Shown here piece by piece: positions 36,848-47,253 of a stretch of 64,000 nucleotides of DNA; position 1 is the first letter of the stretch, and each line of letters starts with the position of its first letter. This stretch comes from Lepidurus packardi (Eukaryota; Arthropoda; Branchiopoda; Notostraca; Triopsidae), in the NCBI GenBank assembly GCA_023053545.1, contig JAKZAN010000006.1:1679001-1743000 (forward strand). Direction: 5' to 3'. Below the pieces are notes generated by a model. That model did no database searches and had not been told where the DNA came from. It worked only from the letters and a program-made list of their open reading frames with translations. Both the position numbers and the translations under genes were made by a program.

Positions 36848-36920
36848 CGAGCCTGCCAGGAGTCGAACCTGAAATCTTCTGATCCGTAGTCAGACGCGTT
36901 ATCCATTGCGCCAAATACAC
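36848..36920 (-). pseudogene. tRNA-Arg (anticodon ACG)-like, degenerate acceptor stem
   Basis: 73 nt on the minus strand. It matches tRNA-Arg well in the D-arm (TGGCGCAATGGATAACGCG), the anticodon arm (CTGACTACGGATCAG, anticodon ACG) and the T-loop (GGTTCGACTCC). The 5' acceptor strand GTGTATT does not pair with the 3' strand CAGGCTC: about three mismatches and one wobble in seven positions. The 3' side is the normal one. This looks like a tRNA gene whose first about eight bases were replaced, so it is probably a pseudogene; tRNA editing would be needed for function. Confidence 0.7.
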
Positions 36921-37369
36921 TTGCGTTCGTTTTCGCAAAAATTTTTAACGCTATGGGGTTAGCAATTCAGACATAAGAATAACACACATGCGACAAATTT
37001 TGTGACGAATTATTTCACTGAAATTATGATGAGAAATCTACTGCACTACATCCTTAGCATAAAATTTGTTATTGTAAAAAAATAATCGTTCTGCCTTTTA
37101 TTCCTGCTACCCTGCAACGCAGTCTGTACATTTTGCTCGTAGGCTTTATTATAGTAAGTCACAAACGCCATAAAATTTGGATAGAATTACCCTTTCAGGG
37201 AATTGTGAAACAAATGCAAAGTACTTTCTCATATCAGATCTAGTTACAATTCTTAGGGGTACAGTCTATAATAAATAATAAACGAGTCGCGACAATAAAT
37301 AACAATACAAAATACGAACAGAATAATCAAGGAAATTTAGAACCATTTATAAAACAACGATTAGAATAA
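36921..37369. other. Non-coding AT-rich stretch
   Basis: About 450 nt downstream (on the minus strand) of the possible small membrane-protein exon. I see no exon here that continues it. Confidence 0.4.
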
Positions 37370-37573
37370 CTACCTGAATAAAGAAAAAAATATTGCGCAA
37401 CTTACGTTTTCCTGGTAGTATGCAAACTTGTTCTTTTCTTTGTTCTCTTGAGTCAAACTCGATAAAGTATATATGGTCACACGTAAGATAAGTCCCAAAA
37501 AGAAAAATACAAAGGTAGAATTATCCAGTCCGGGTTCATAAACAAAATTCACGCCAAATGGGAAAGATGTCAT
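37370..37573 (-). CDS. Possible small single-pass membrane protein (67 aa)
   Basis: From an ATG at 37573 the frame runs about 67 codons: a polar start (MTSFPFGVNFVYEPGLDN), one hydrophobic helix (FVFFFLGLILRVTIYTL), then a charged tail (ENKEKNK). The ATG sits seven bases after a convincing acceptor (pyrimidine run, then GCAG), so a 5' exon is likely upstream. A donor-like GTAAGT occurs at the codon after YYQEN, which could lead to a different C-terminus; the next AG is only 32 nt away, too close for a usual intron. I do not recognise the protein. It could be a real small ORF or chance. Confidence 0.35.
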   Translation of the reverse strand: MTSFPFGVNFVYEPGLDNSTFVFFFLGLILRVTIYTLSSLTQENKEKNKFAYYQENVSCAIFFSLFR

Positions 37574-38203
37574 GTGCTGTTGCTGCAAAAAAAGAATCCA
37601 CACCAAGCACAACTAAAACACAAAATATCACGCATAATTGCTTAATATAACTGGGTAAACCATAGTAAAATACACAAATTGTAGTAAACGATCAAGGGAA
37701 ACAAATGGACGGTTCTTAACAGCACCAAGCCAAAACCACGACAAACAAAATCGCAAATTCCTCACGTGAAAACAACACCCCCGTTCAATGGACAACACCT
37801 GGTAAGTAAGAGGAAAATGAAGAATTTTTAATGAAATACGGCACAGGACGCCATCTATAAGTCAAGTCTGCATATGACGTGGGCGCAGTTTTGAATGAAA
37901 ACCACGCAATGTTACATGTCCTTTATCCGTACCTTTCACACCCTCATATTTATTCATATTGACTTCGTTTTTACCAACTGAAAATAGAAATCCTGAACAT
38001 ATTTCGAGAAATTTGGTTATACTTGACAACCCGCTTCTGGAGTTATGTAAAAAAAAAAAAATATAGTGATACGAGTCACCCCAGTTAACGACTTTTATAT
38101 GATGCGAATTTAACGATTTATTTCTACTAAGGACCAAAGCATTTGGCACAGACATAAAGAGCGAATCATTATTATTATAAATTACTTTTTCCGAGCTCAA
38201 TCA
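37574..38203. other. AT-rich stretch next to the CENP-T relic
   Basis: About 630 nt. The 112-codon minus-strand frame at 37862-38200 has no recognisable similarity, no Met-initiated domain and no clear splice sites, so it is not called. Confidence 0.4.
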
Positions 38204-38348
38204 TCTCCTTTCAGATCAATAATGCCGGAATACTGACCAGTAATGGTTTCGACCCTTTCCCGTGTTTTGACACTTAAAAGTGGTCTTGAACTTAAAGGGT
38301 CCAAAACATTCCTGGTCAGTATTCCGTATCACTGATCCGAAAGGAGAA
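38204..38348 (-). pseudogene. Decayed palindromic copy of the CENP-T-like C-terminal tail
   Basis: Read on the minus strand, about 38212-38285 encodes KTRERVETITGQYSGIID, closely matching KTQKRIETMVRQYAEIYATD near the end of the neighbouring CENP-T-like gene, and nucleotide similarity extends over about 80 nt. Frameshifts are present. The first 55 nt (38204-38258) are repeated in inverted orientation at 38294-38348 with about 80% identity, so the fragment forms an imperfect hairpin with a 35-nt loop. The copy is short, frameshifted and has no start, hence a relic. Confidence 0.65.
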
Positions 38349-38498
38349 GAAAGTTATCTAGATTATTTTAGATTATTCAAAAATAATTTTCGAATTGCAA
38401 ACGTGAACGAAGATAATCACGAAAGAACTAACAAATCAAGCCTACATGAACGAGTCATCAGGGACAAGAAAAGGTAACCAGAGTATTACAGAACTGAA

Positions 38499-41400
38499 TT
38501 AAGCACTTTCCGAAGCGCTTTGGTCATCCTCGTCGTCTGTTGCATAAATTTCAGCATACTGACGAACCATGGTCTCGATCCGCTTCTGTGTTTTGACAGT
38601 CCACTTCAACTTCGTCTGTGAACTCGGAAGATCCATGTCAAAAGGCACTAACTGTTTACACATGTCAAGTGGCAAATGAGTGCGAACAAAATCCGCATAC
38701 TCCCTCCAACTTGTGAACGAACCTTGATACAAGGTTAGTTCAAATATATCTTCGAAGTCCCTTAATTCAGATATGTTTTTGTAATCCAAGAACTCTTGCA
38801 AACCTTCAACAATGATATCAGTCCATTCCGCTGTTGCTGCGTGCATCTCTTTCAACGCGCCTGCATTAGAAGGCATTTTGCAATAGAACCCCATATTCCC
38901 CTTTGTTATGTATAACGGCTGGGGATCATCATTACGAGGTTTCTGTGGCCTCATGGATCGTTTCATTTGCTTTACTTTAGGAGGAACGATAACTGGAGGG
39001 CCCATAGTGGTCGGCAATTCGGCTAGATGCTTTTGCATTCCGGGGGAAAGTGACGATACAAATTCTTTCATTGATCTCTGCTTCACTGGCTTGTCTGCTG
39101 CGGAAGGCAGAGCTTTGCCAATGGCTTGCCAGTCCAATTTAGGAATCGCTGATGGTTCCTTGATCATGGCCTTAATCATATCAGAAAGGTTGTTATTGTC
39201 TTCTTCCCTCCTTGTGCTTTGAGAAGTTTCTGGTTTCGCCCAACTTTTGCCCTTTGTGCTTTCAGATATTCCTGGTTTTGCCGAGTTTTTGCTCTTTGTG
39301 CTATTTTTATCAACTTGCTTTTCTTGTAGGTCGCGTGAAGATTCAGCCGTACTTTCGGCGTCAGTTCTGCGCTTGGTAAGAAAACGTTCCATAGGAGTGG
39401 AAGCCCAAGTAGGTTTCCTGGCATCTAAATTGGTTAAGATATCATCGAGTGTTATGTTTGTGGCTGAAATACGTCCTCCATATGATCGTGTTGGGTTAAA
39501 TTCTTCTGGAATGCTATAGGAAGCAGCAGCAGCTTTCTTCACTTGCACTTCATCCTGCTTCTCAAATTCTTCCACCTCCGTTTCTGGTATTGCTAGATCT
39601 TGGACTAGATTATCACTACTATCTAGTACTTGGCGCTCGGCTGAGCCAATTAAGACTACCAGCTCAGGATTTTCTTCAGTGGTAGCTGAATCGGCGCTTT
39701 CATAGGACGGCTCATCCGGAGACTCGTCACTTTGTTTGTCTTTTGAACCCCAAGTTTCCTTGACCTTACTGATACTCAGTTGCGAATCGTTCTGCTCTTC
39801 AATGCTAGCTGACACGACAGTTTCACCGGAACTGTTCTTACTCCTTGCTTCTGGTATAGGATTTAGATCAACTAGTTTCTGCTTGGCTGCAAGGAAGGCG
39901 GCACTTTTGTCAAAGTTAATAACAGATTTTAAGGTGCCGGCAACAGAGTCGTTAACACTGAGTTGGACATGTACATCTTGGTCAGAATCTGTTGTAGAAC
40001 TGTTAGACTTTTGCTTTTTCGAGGTTCCGGGGCCTCCGACATGTGCTTCGCCCACTTCAGCCGAGAGCTCGTCAATGGTACGACTCTTTCTACTGGAATT
40101 ATTGTCTCGCTTAGAAGCTTTCGACGTATCTAGCACAATGTCTTCGTTGTTAATTCCTTCCTCAATACCTTCCTGTACCGCAACAGTTAAATGTTTGACA
40201 GACGTAAGATTTTTCTGGAAAGACATGCTTCGAATGGTTGTGTTCGGTTCGGACTTGGAAGTGCTACCTCCAGGTGTCAACCGTGGTTCCAAATTAGGTT
40301 TAGGGCCTAATCCACTACGACTCAAGTTTTGTCTCTGAATGGAAGAATCTTGTGCTTTTGGTAGTGCGATTAAAACATCTTCAATTTCTTCAATCAGTCC
40401 TTTACTACCATTTAGCTGTTGAGGTGCGTCGAATGATTTAGCAGGCCTACTAGCGACAATATTGCGACTCGGCACTATTGCTTCTTCAACTTCTTCTTCA
40501 GACTCGTCTTCGTCCTTTACAGTGATGAGGTTGGGATTAGCTAAGCTATCATTATGTGTCGAACTTTCGGTGGTCGACACATCTGCATTTTCTTCCAAAT
40601 TAGGTAACGTAGTAGAAGCAAAGGAAATGGCGCTCACTACAGACATGCGGCTGAGCGGACGCTCTGGTACCAACACTTTGTCAGCGTTAGTTATCTTGTT
40701 AGCTCGAGGCGTGGACTGGGATTGGGCTTTAAAAGAAGCTTTTTCATTAGTCATTACTGAAGGCTCTTCGAATCTATTTGCCAAGCTCCTTGGACGGAAA
40801 AATCTTTGCTTAGCCGACGAACTATCCGTACGCAAGTATGAAGGCGAGGTTTTCTCCGAATTGGAAGGCAAGGCTGACTTCCTCTTTTCACTACTAAGTC
40901 GACGATGAACATTTTCTTCGTTTACTGTCCTTTGGTCAACAAGGTCTTCCTCTGGACTAACTGACACAACGGGCCTAGGTGGGACGTCATTGGCTTCTTT
41001 ATCGACAGAGGTAGCGGCCGCAATAGCAGGAGAGCCTATGGGTTTGTCCAGGCCCCCCAAACCATACACTGTAACTTTATCGGCAACCGGGGAAGCTTTT
41101 TTGGGAGTTTCATTTTTGCTACGTCTTAATTTGCTTTTCTTCTCTTCTTGAACTTTCTTATACTCGTGAAGGGCTGCTTGTAAATTGGGTGCTAATAGAG
41201 CTTGAGGAGGACCAGTGTCACTGTTCTTTCGGCGTCTCTTCTTTCTTACTAACATGGAAGGACTTTCAGGCGTATCAGTATCAGACGAAGAACCATCACC
41301 ATATGTTTCCACTGCTGTAGCCGCCAAAGCTACACGCAGGTTTGGTGTACCCACAGCAGGTTTAGGGTTTGCTGTAGCTCTTTTCAGAGTGCCTTTGCGT

Positions 41401-42038
41401 TTCGGGATATATGCTGGAGTTTTTGGATCGTCCAATTCATTGTCTTCTAAAAAAAGATCGGATTCTCCTTCGCCATCCTTAGTAGACAGGCTGCTGCTTT
41501 GGCCGGCCTGTACAATTTTAAGAGCTTTCATAACATTGGGAGCGACTTCTTCCGCGGTTTTGGTTTTTCTAGGTGATACATTTTGGCGGCCATATCGCAA
41601 TCTTTTGCGCTGAAGACTTGGCGCGAAAGTTTCACTCGAATCAGAACTACTTTGTAGAAAGCTAGGGCGACTTTCACGTTCAGTTCCTTCCTTAAATTTT
41701 TCCAATGCAACCCTCACATTCGTTGTTATTATTGGTTTCTGAGGACGCGGCTTACGAAATCTTCCCCGTGTGGGTACAGGAGTAGGTTCATTCGGAGACT
41801 GCGTGATGTCCAGTAAACTATCATTGCTAACGTGGGCTTTTTCAACAAGGCGTGGTGATTTTCTGACAGCAGATTTGGACATGGCGGCTCCTTTTGACGC
41901 AGATCTTAATCCACTGCGGGCTGCTCTATGAGTAGCATTTGCAGCAGTGGATGTACCAGCTCTTTCACCGTGTGGTGGTGATGGGGTGTCCACCTCCATC
42001 TGCAAATGTAGTTCTTCATCGCTATCTGTATCATCCAT
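38499..42038 (-). CDS. CENP-T-like inner-kinetochore protein
   Basis: One 3.5-kb coding exon, 1,179 aa from the ATG at 42038. An upstream AG at 42041 and a GTAAGAAC donor at about 42137 indicate a 5' UTR intron, and the upstream codons are outside the mature message. The long middle is Ser/Glu/Lys-rich and disordered, with many SP/TP sites. The last about 110 residues look like the CENP-T histone-fold and tail: YCKMPSNAGAL, a helix EWTDIIVEGLQEFLDY, then THLPLDMCKQLVPF, which parallels HLPLEYRxLLIP of vertebrate CENP-T. CENP-T binds centromeric DNA with CENP-W and recruits NDC80 by phosphorylated N-terminal motifs. Four short repeats near the N-terminus (residues about 105-292) resemble such motifs. 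Identification rests on the C-terminal tail, so it is good but not certain. Confidence 0.7.
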   Translation of the reverse strand: MDDTDSDEELHLQMEVDTPSPPHGERAGTSTAANATHRAARSGLRSASKGAAMSKSAVRKSPRLVEKAHVSNDSLLDITQSPNEPTPVPTRGRFRKPRPQKPIITTNVRVALEKFKEGTERESRPSFLQSSSDSSETFAPSLQRKRLRYGRQNVSPRKTKTAEEVAPNVMKALKIVQAGQSSSLSTKDGEGESDLFLEDNELDDPKTPAYIPKRKGTLKRATANPKPAVGTPNLRVALAATAVETYGDGSSSDTDTPESPSMLVRKKRRRKNSDTGPPQALLAPNLQAALHEYKKVQEEKKSKLRRSKNETPKKASPVADKVTVYGLGGLDKPIGSPAIAAATSVDKEANDVPPRPVVSVSPEEDLVDQRTVNEENVHRRLSSEKRKSALPSNSEKTSPSYLRTDSSSAKQRFFRPRSLANRFEEPSVMTNEKASFKAQSQSTPRANKITNADKVLVPERPLSRMSVVSAISFASTTLPNLEENADVSTTESSTHNDSLANPNLITVKDEDESEEEVEEAIVPSRNIVASRPAKSFDAPQQLNGSKGLIEEIEDVLIALPKAQDSSIQRQNLSRSGLGPKPNLEPRLTPGGSTSKSEPNTTIRSMSFQKNLTSVKHLTVAVQEGIEEGINNEDIVLDTSKASKRDNNSSRKSRTIDELSAEVGEAHVGGPGTSKKQKSNSSTTDSDQDVHVQLSVNDSVAGTLKSVINFDKSAAFLAAKQKLVDLNPIPEARSKNSSGETVVSASIEEQNDSQLSISKVKETWGSKDKQSDESPDEPSYESADSATTEENPELVVLIGSAERQVLDSSDNLVQDLAIPETEVEEFEKQDEVQVKKAAAASYSIPEEFNPTRSYGGRISATNITLDDILTNLDARKPTWASTPMERFLTKRRTDAESTAESSRDLQEKQVDKNSTKSKNSAKPGISESTKGKSWAKPETSQSTRREEDNNNLSDMIKAMIKEPSAIPKLDWQAIGKALPSAADKPVKQRSMKEFVSSLSPGMQKHLAELPTTMGPPVIVPPKVKQMKRSMRPQKPRNDDPQPLYITKGNMGFYCKMPSNAGALKEMHAATAEWTDIIVEGLQEFLDYKNISELRDFEDIFELTLYQGSFTSWREYADFVRTHLPLDMCKQLVPFDMDLPSSQTKLKWTVKTQKRIETMVRQYAEIYATDDEDDQSASESA

Positions 42039-42138
42039 CTCTGTGTACAAACACATTAAGTAAAAAGTGTGAATTACTGCAAAATTCCAAAAAGAAATGC
42101 ATTTACAAAAAAAAGTGTATGGCAAAGGTTCTTACCTA

Positions 42139-42610
42139 AAACTCAAGAATAAAACGATAGAAATTGGTAAGGAAATTAAAAATGCGGCCAACGAACGCTA
42201 TGCAACAGTTTGTTCTGCAAGCGCCTGTTGTGTGTAAACACGCTTGAGCGCGATTCTGGACAAGGACAATGGCAACGGCGGTAAATGGCGCTGGTAGGAA
42301 GCGCTAATTTCAAATTGGGGATAACACTGACATTTACAACTTAATTATAACTAATTTGCAAAAGTTTTTAACATTAGAAGATAAAAATAGTTTAAGGAAA
42401 ACGTGTTATCTTAAAAACAACTATTGGTATGGCTTTTTAAGGTTTTACACATTGAAAAAAGTCCCTTTTTCCTAATGTATAGGAAGTCACTCGGAAAGAT
42501 GGATGGATATATTTGTTATCTGACATTCCGTAATTGCACTCAGATGAAGACTTCTGACGTAGAACCTTAACTTCAGATATTTTGATTCGCGACTAGCTAT
42601 TTCCCTTTGC
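42139..42610. other. Promoter of the CENP-T-like gene and GSKIP 3' flank
   Basis: About 470 nt of AT-rich sequence with no coding signal. It must contain the CENP-T-like promoter and non-coding exon 1, and the GSKIP 3' UTR. Confidence 0.5.
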
Positions 42611-42994
42611 TTACAGGTCCTTTTTGTCGTTTTGCTGGTTATGTAACTCTTGCAACTTGGTGGCTAATGAGTTGCCAAACGCTTCGCGGTACAAGGGACT
42701 GGTCTTGTCTAGCAAAGCATATGGTGTCTCGTAGTAAGTGTTTTGAGGGGCATCCGTTTGATTATAATCGTAGCCCACGATATGAAAGCCTTGTGCCGTA
42801 AGCTCGATGCAGTACTTGTTCATTTCCTTTGTTGTAAGATTGAGATAGATATGTTGATCGCTGGAACCAGGACCATTGGCAATACAAAGTTCTTCGACAC
42901 AGTTTTGTATATCGTTAATAACTCCTTGTGCTTCCACATGCCACTCTTTTTGATCCAGTACTCGTTCTTCTTGATCCAAGGGTGCTGACGACAT
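42611..42994 (-). CDS. GSKIP: GSK3B-interacting protein
   Basis: Single exon, 127 aa. The GSKIP domain is recognisable: HIYLNLTTKEMNKYCIELT, FHIVGYDY, TYYETPYALLDKTSPLYREAFGNSL. The C-terminal helix (ALLDKTSPLYREAFGNSLATKL) corresponds to the GSK3-binding helix. The N-terminal region DIQNCVEEL corresponds to the PKA RII-binding segment in vertebrates, though I cannot tell if binding is kept. Human GSKIP is 139 aa. It scaffolds GSK3-beta and protein kinase A. Confidence 0.9.
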   Translation of the reverse strand: MSSAPLDQEERVLDQKEWHVEAQGVINDIQNCVEELCIANGPGSSDQHIYLNLTTKEMNKYCIELTAQGFHIVGYDYNQTDAPQNTYYETPYALLDKTSPLYREAFGNSLATKLQELHNQQNDKKDL

Positions 42995-43770
42995 TTTGTA
43001 TGCCTAAATATGCAAATAAAACTTAACGGAAAGCAAAAGAAACAAATTTACACACCTTTCACCTGAAGACAATGATCTAGTTTTAGGCGATCACGCGATT
43101 TGCATGCTACAAACCTTTATCACCTATTGGTGGGTGTTCACTTGTACAAACCTGTTTCGGGTTGAAGTAAAAAGACTATGCCACCAGGTGTCACTCAAAT
43201 ATTTCTTTTATTATATCCTGTTTTTTAAAGGGCGAGTAAAGTATGAAATTGAAAAGTGTTCTATAGAAAAGAACCATCGAAGTGTTCTGGCTGAAGAACC
43301 CCATGTCAGTTATGTGTATTAACCGAGTAATTAATTATTTAGTCGAAAAAGCTCCTCCACTTTACTCCACATTTTCTTATCCTCATAAAATTGCGGGACA
43401 GCGAACCGGAGGCCTGGCGACTTTACCAATGAGCGCATTCAAAATCGAACACTGGACTCATAGGGACGGTACCATTAGCTTTCTTTTGAATGCTCAAACT
43501 GTTTTTATACGCTTTGATTACTCCACAAACTCAATCAGAAAAAGCAACTTTTCTTCGCACCACGACGAGAATGTAATGTTCCGCGACTCGACGCACGTCA
43601 ACGTGGCGAGCGTCTGGCACACATCCTGTGCCAGGATGAGCCCGGATAGTAAGGCTTGGTCAATCTCATTAATCTCTTTAAGGACTAAAAATGCGTTGCA
43701 AAAATTCATGAAAAAGCCAAAACACGGAGCCAAGATTGTATTTGACCATCAAAACCCTTCCAAAAACTTT

Positions 43771-44991
<1,221 letters not shown>

Positions 44992-45010
44992 GTTGATGTT
45001 TTCCCCTACC

Positions 45011-45020
45011 GGACAAAAGG
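45011..45020 (-). promoter_or_regulatory. Possible 5' TOP / polypyrimidine initiator of RPL11
   Basis: On the minus strand CCTTTTGTCC lies about 20-30 nt upstream of the RPL11 ATG. Ribosomal-protein mRNAs usually start at a C in such a pyrimidine run. The exact start site is inferred. Confidence 0.4.
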
Positions 45021-45153
45021 CACAACAATTCCAACAAACATTCCAACCCAGCAATGTATTTAATTTACACCGTCAAGTAAATAAAAAAACTAATCAAACT
45101 TAAGATTCAGATATAAATTTTAAGTATTAAATAAATTATATATAGTAAGTATA

Positions 45154-46896
45154 ATGCACCATGGTTCCTTGGTAAATTTTGGCAACGTTGAGCATGTAGA
45201 TAATATAGCGCGATTCAGCATGTCGTCTTTTAAAAACAACGAAGTTGGTGAAATTTTGTCTGACTTCCTATGTGGCTCGTTTGAAATTAATACTCGTCGG
45301 TTATTGCAGTATTTAAAAACACCCCCACATTATTCTTCGTTAAGAGTAAATACCCTCGTTGCTAATATAGACGACGTATGTACTGAGGTTGAGGAATACC
45401 TTGCACAAGTAATAAACAAACTTTTTGAAACTTTTAAAATTTGTTCTTTCTTTATAGCTTTATGAAGAGAGATTGTTGTTAAGCCCTCCGGTTTTATACA
45501 AACATCCATTATTTTCTGATGTTCTGTTACTTAAATCAGTATCACAAGGTGATCCTTCCTTGGTGATACCAGCAGAGACTAGCATTATTGTGGGATTGGG
45601 TTGTGGACTTGCCGTTATGCGAGGGGCAGACGTCTATTCTCCAGGGATCTTGGGTGCTCCATTAGGTTAGTCCCATGGGTATTGCTTGGCTAGAACTTGG
45701 TATGCACTAATAAGAGAATTGATTTTGAACTTGATTTTGGCTAAAAAAAAAAAAGTATAATGAAAAGAGGTTGTTTGTATTTTTTAAGGCTTGAATGTTG
45801 GGCAATTGGTGGCGGTATACGCAGATTTGCATAGCCTCTGTCTAAGGGGCTTAACAAAACCATTTGAAGGTCCGACCGTCTTTGTTGGAAACGGCCTCTC
45901 TTTGATAAATAGGGATACCATATTTAAGACAGCCACTCCCAAGTATGACAATCTAAATGCATAGATGAGTACGTGTCGGATATATAATTAGCAAGTATTG
46001 TCTATTAGGGGATTGGCCGTACAAATGACGGACCGTGTGCATGATTTGCCCAGTTTAGGCAGCTTAATGCCTAATATTCTCTTTTTACAAAATCTGCCCT
46101 CCATAATCTGTGGACATGTTCTAAATCCCAAACCTGGCGATTTGGTTTTGGATATGTGTGCCGCTCCAGGTGGAAAAACAACGCATTTAGCTACTCTTTT
46201 GCAAAATAAAGGTAGGATAATTGCCCTTGATCGCTCCCAATCCAAAATCCAGCAGATAAGAGCAAATGCGGAAAGGCTTGATTTGACGAACGTAACAGTC
46301 TTTGCCTATGATTCAACGAAGGCTGTGAAAACTACCGAAAAGTTCGAACTTACTCACTTGCCGGACTTAGCTCCTCCTTTCCCGCCCGCAACGTTTGATA
46401 AGATCCTGTTAGATGCTCCTTGTTCTGCCTTAGGCCAGCGACCTCAACTTCTGAATCCAATAACCCTCAAGGAACTACAATCGTACCCCAAATTGCAGAA
46501 AAAGCTTTTTGCTGTGGTATTTTAAGCATTAATTCTTGCGTATTGCTCGGAAATGAAATCAGCATGTTCTATTTGTAGGCGATAGAACTGTTAAAACCCG
46601 GAGGCAAACTACTGTACAGTACCTGTACATTAATGCCAGCCGAAAACGAAGGCATTGTTGCATGGGCATTGCAACGTTTCCCTGGACTGGAACTTATACC
46701 GGCTTTTCCGAATCCTGCCTGCCAATGTAATCGACCTTACCCTATATTTTCTCGGGACCTCAGTCCTGAACAATGCCAAAATTTGCTTCGATTCCATCCC
46801 AAGTTTGATACGGACCCCGTCGATAGTTCAAGTTGTGAATTTTGTCTGGACAGGGATTCGATTGGTTTTTTCATCTCAGCTTTTATAAAGCACTAA
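45154..46896 (+). CDS. NSUN6: tRNA (cytosine-5) methyltransferase NSUN6
   Basis: Five exons: 45154-45408, 45458-45665, 45789-45942, 46009-46516 and 46579-46896, giving 480 aa (human 469). An N-terminal RNA-binding region is followed by a PUA domain (about residues 105-200, with VGLGCGLAVMRGADVYSPGI), which distinguishes NSUN6 from other family members. The methyltransferase domain has the SAM motif DMCAAPGGKTTHLATLL, the ALDRSQSKI acidic residue, the PC catalytic motif DAPCSALGQRP and the second cysteine motif YSTCTLMPAEN. The end, SIGFFISAFIK, is typical. NSUN6 methylates C72 in the acceptor stem of tRNA-Cys and tRNA-Thr and some mRNAs. Both catalytic cysteines are present. Confidence 0.92.
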
Positions 46897-47253
46897 AAAT
46901 AAAATCTTTCTGTATGAGTGACGTTGAAAAACCGTCAGTTGACTTTGACGCTATAAGGAGCTCCTTTATTGATCTGATTGTTTGGCCCTGTTTGGACCCT
47001 TAGTTACAGGTCATGGCCAGGTTAAGCGATTACAGATCACGTGTGTACCCCGTTCCCTGACCTGTACATTGCTCATTGGCTACTTTGGTTTCTTACCTTG
47101 GTTATCGACTCGCTTACCGGCCGGGACCGTGTAACTTGCGTGTCCGTTTCACCTCCAGTTCATTAGAAACCTCGGATCATTCACCATCGCACGAACTGAA
47201 GAAACAGTGTTAATAAATAGTTGGGAAGTTTATGTGGTAAAGGCTTTTAGGGC
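46897..47253. other. Spacer between NSUN6 and the polycystin gene
   Basis: About 360 nt with the NSUN6 polyadenylation signal (AATAAA about 46899-46904) and the promoter and 5' UTR of the polycystin gene. No other feature seen. Confidence 0.5.

Noticed and set aside
39736-40338. 200-codon plus-strand frame within the CENP-T-like gene, with others at 40462-40908 and 41215-41613
   Set aside because: Antisense shadows of a long Ser/Glu-rich exon, with no splice sites or similarity.
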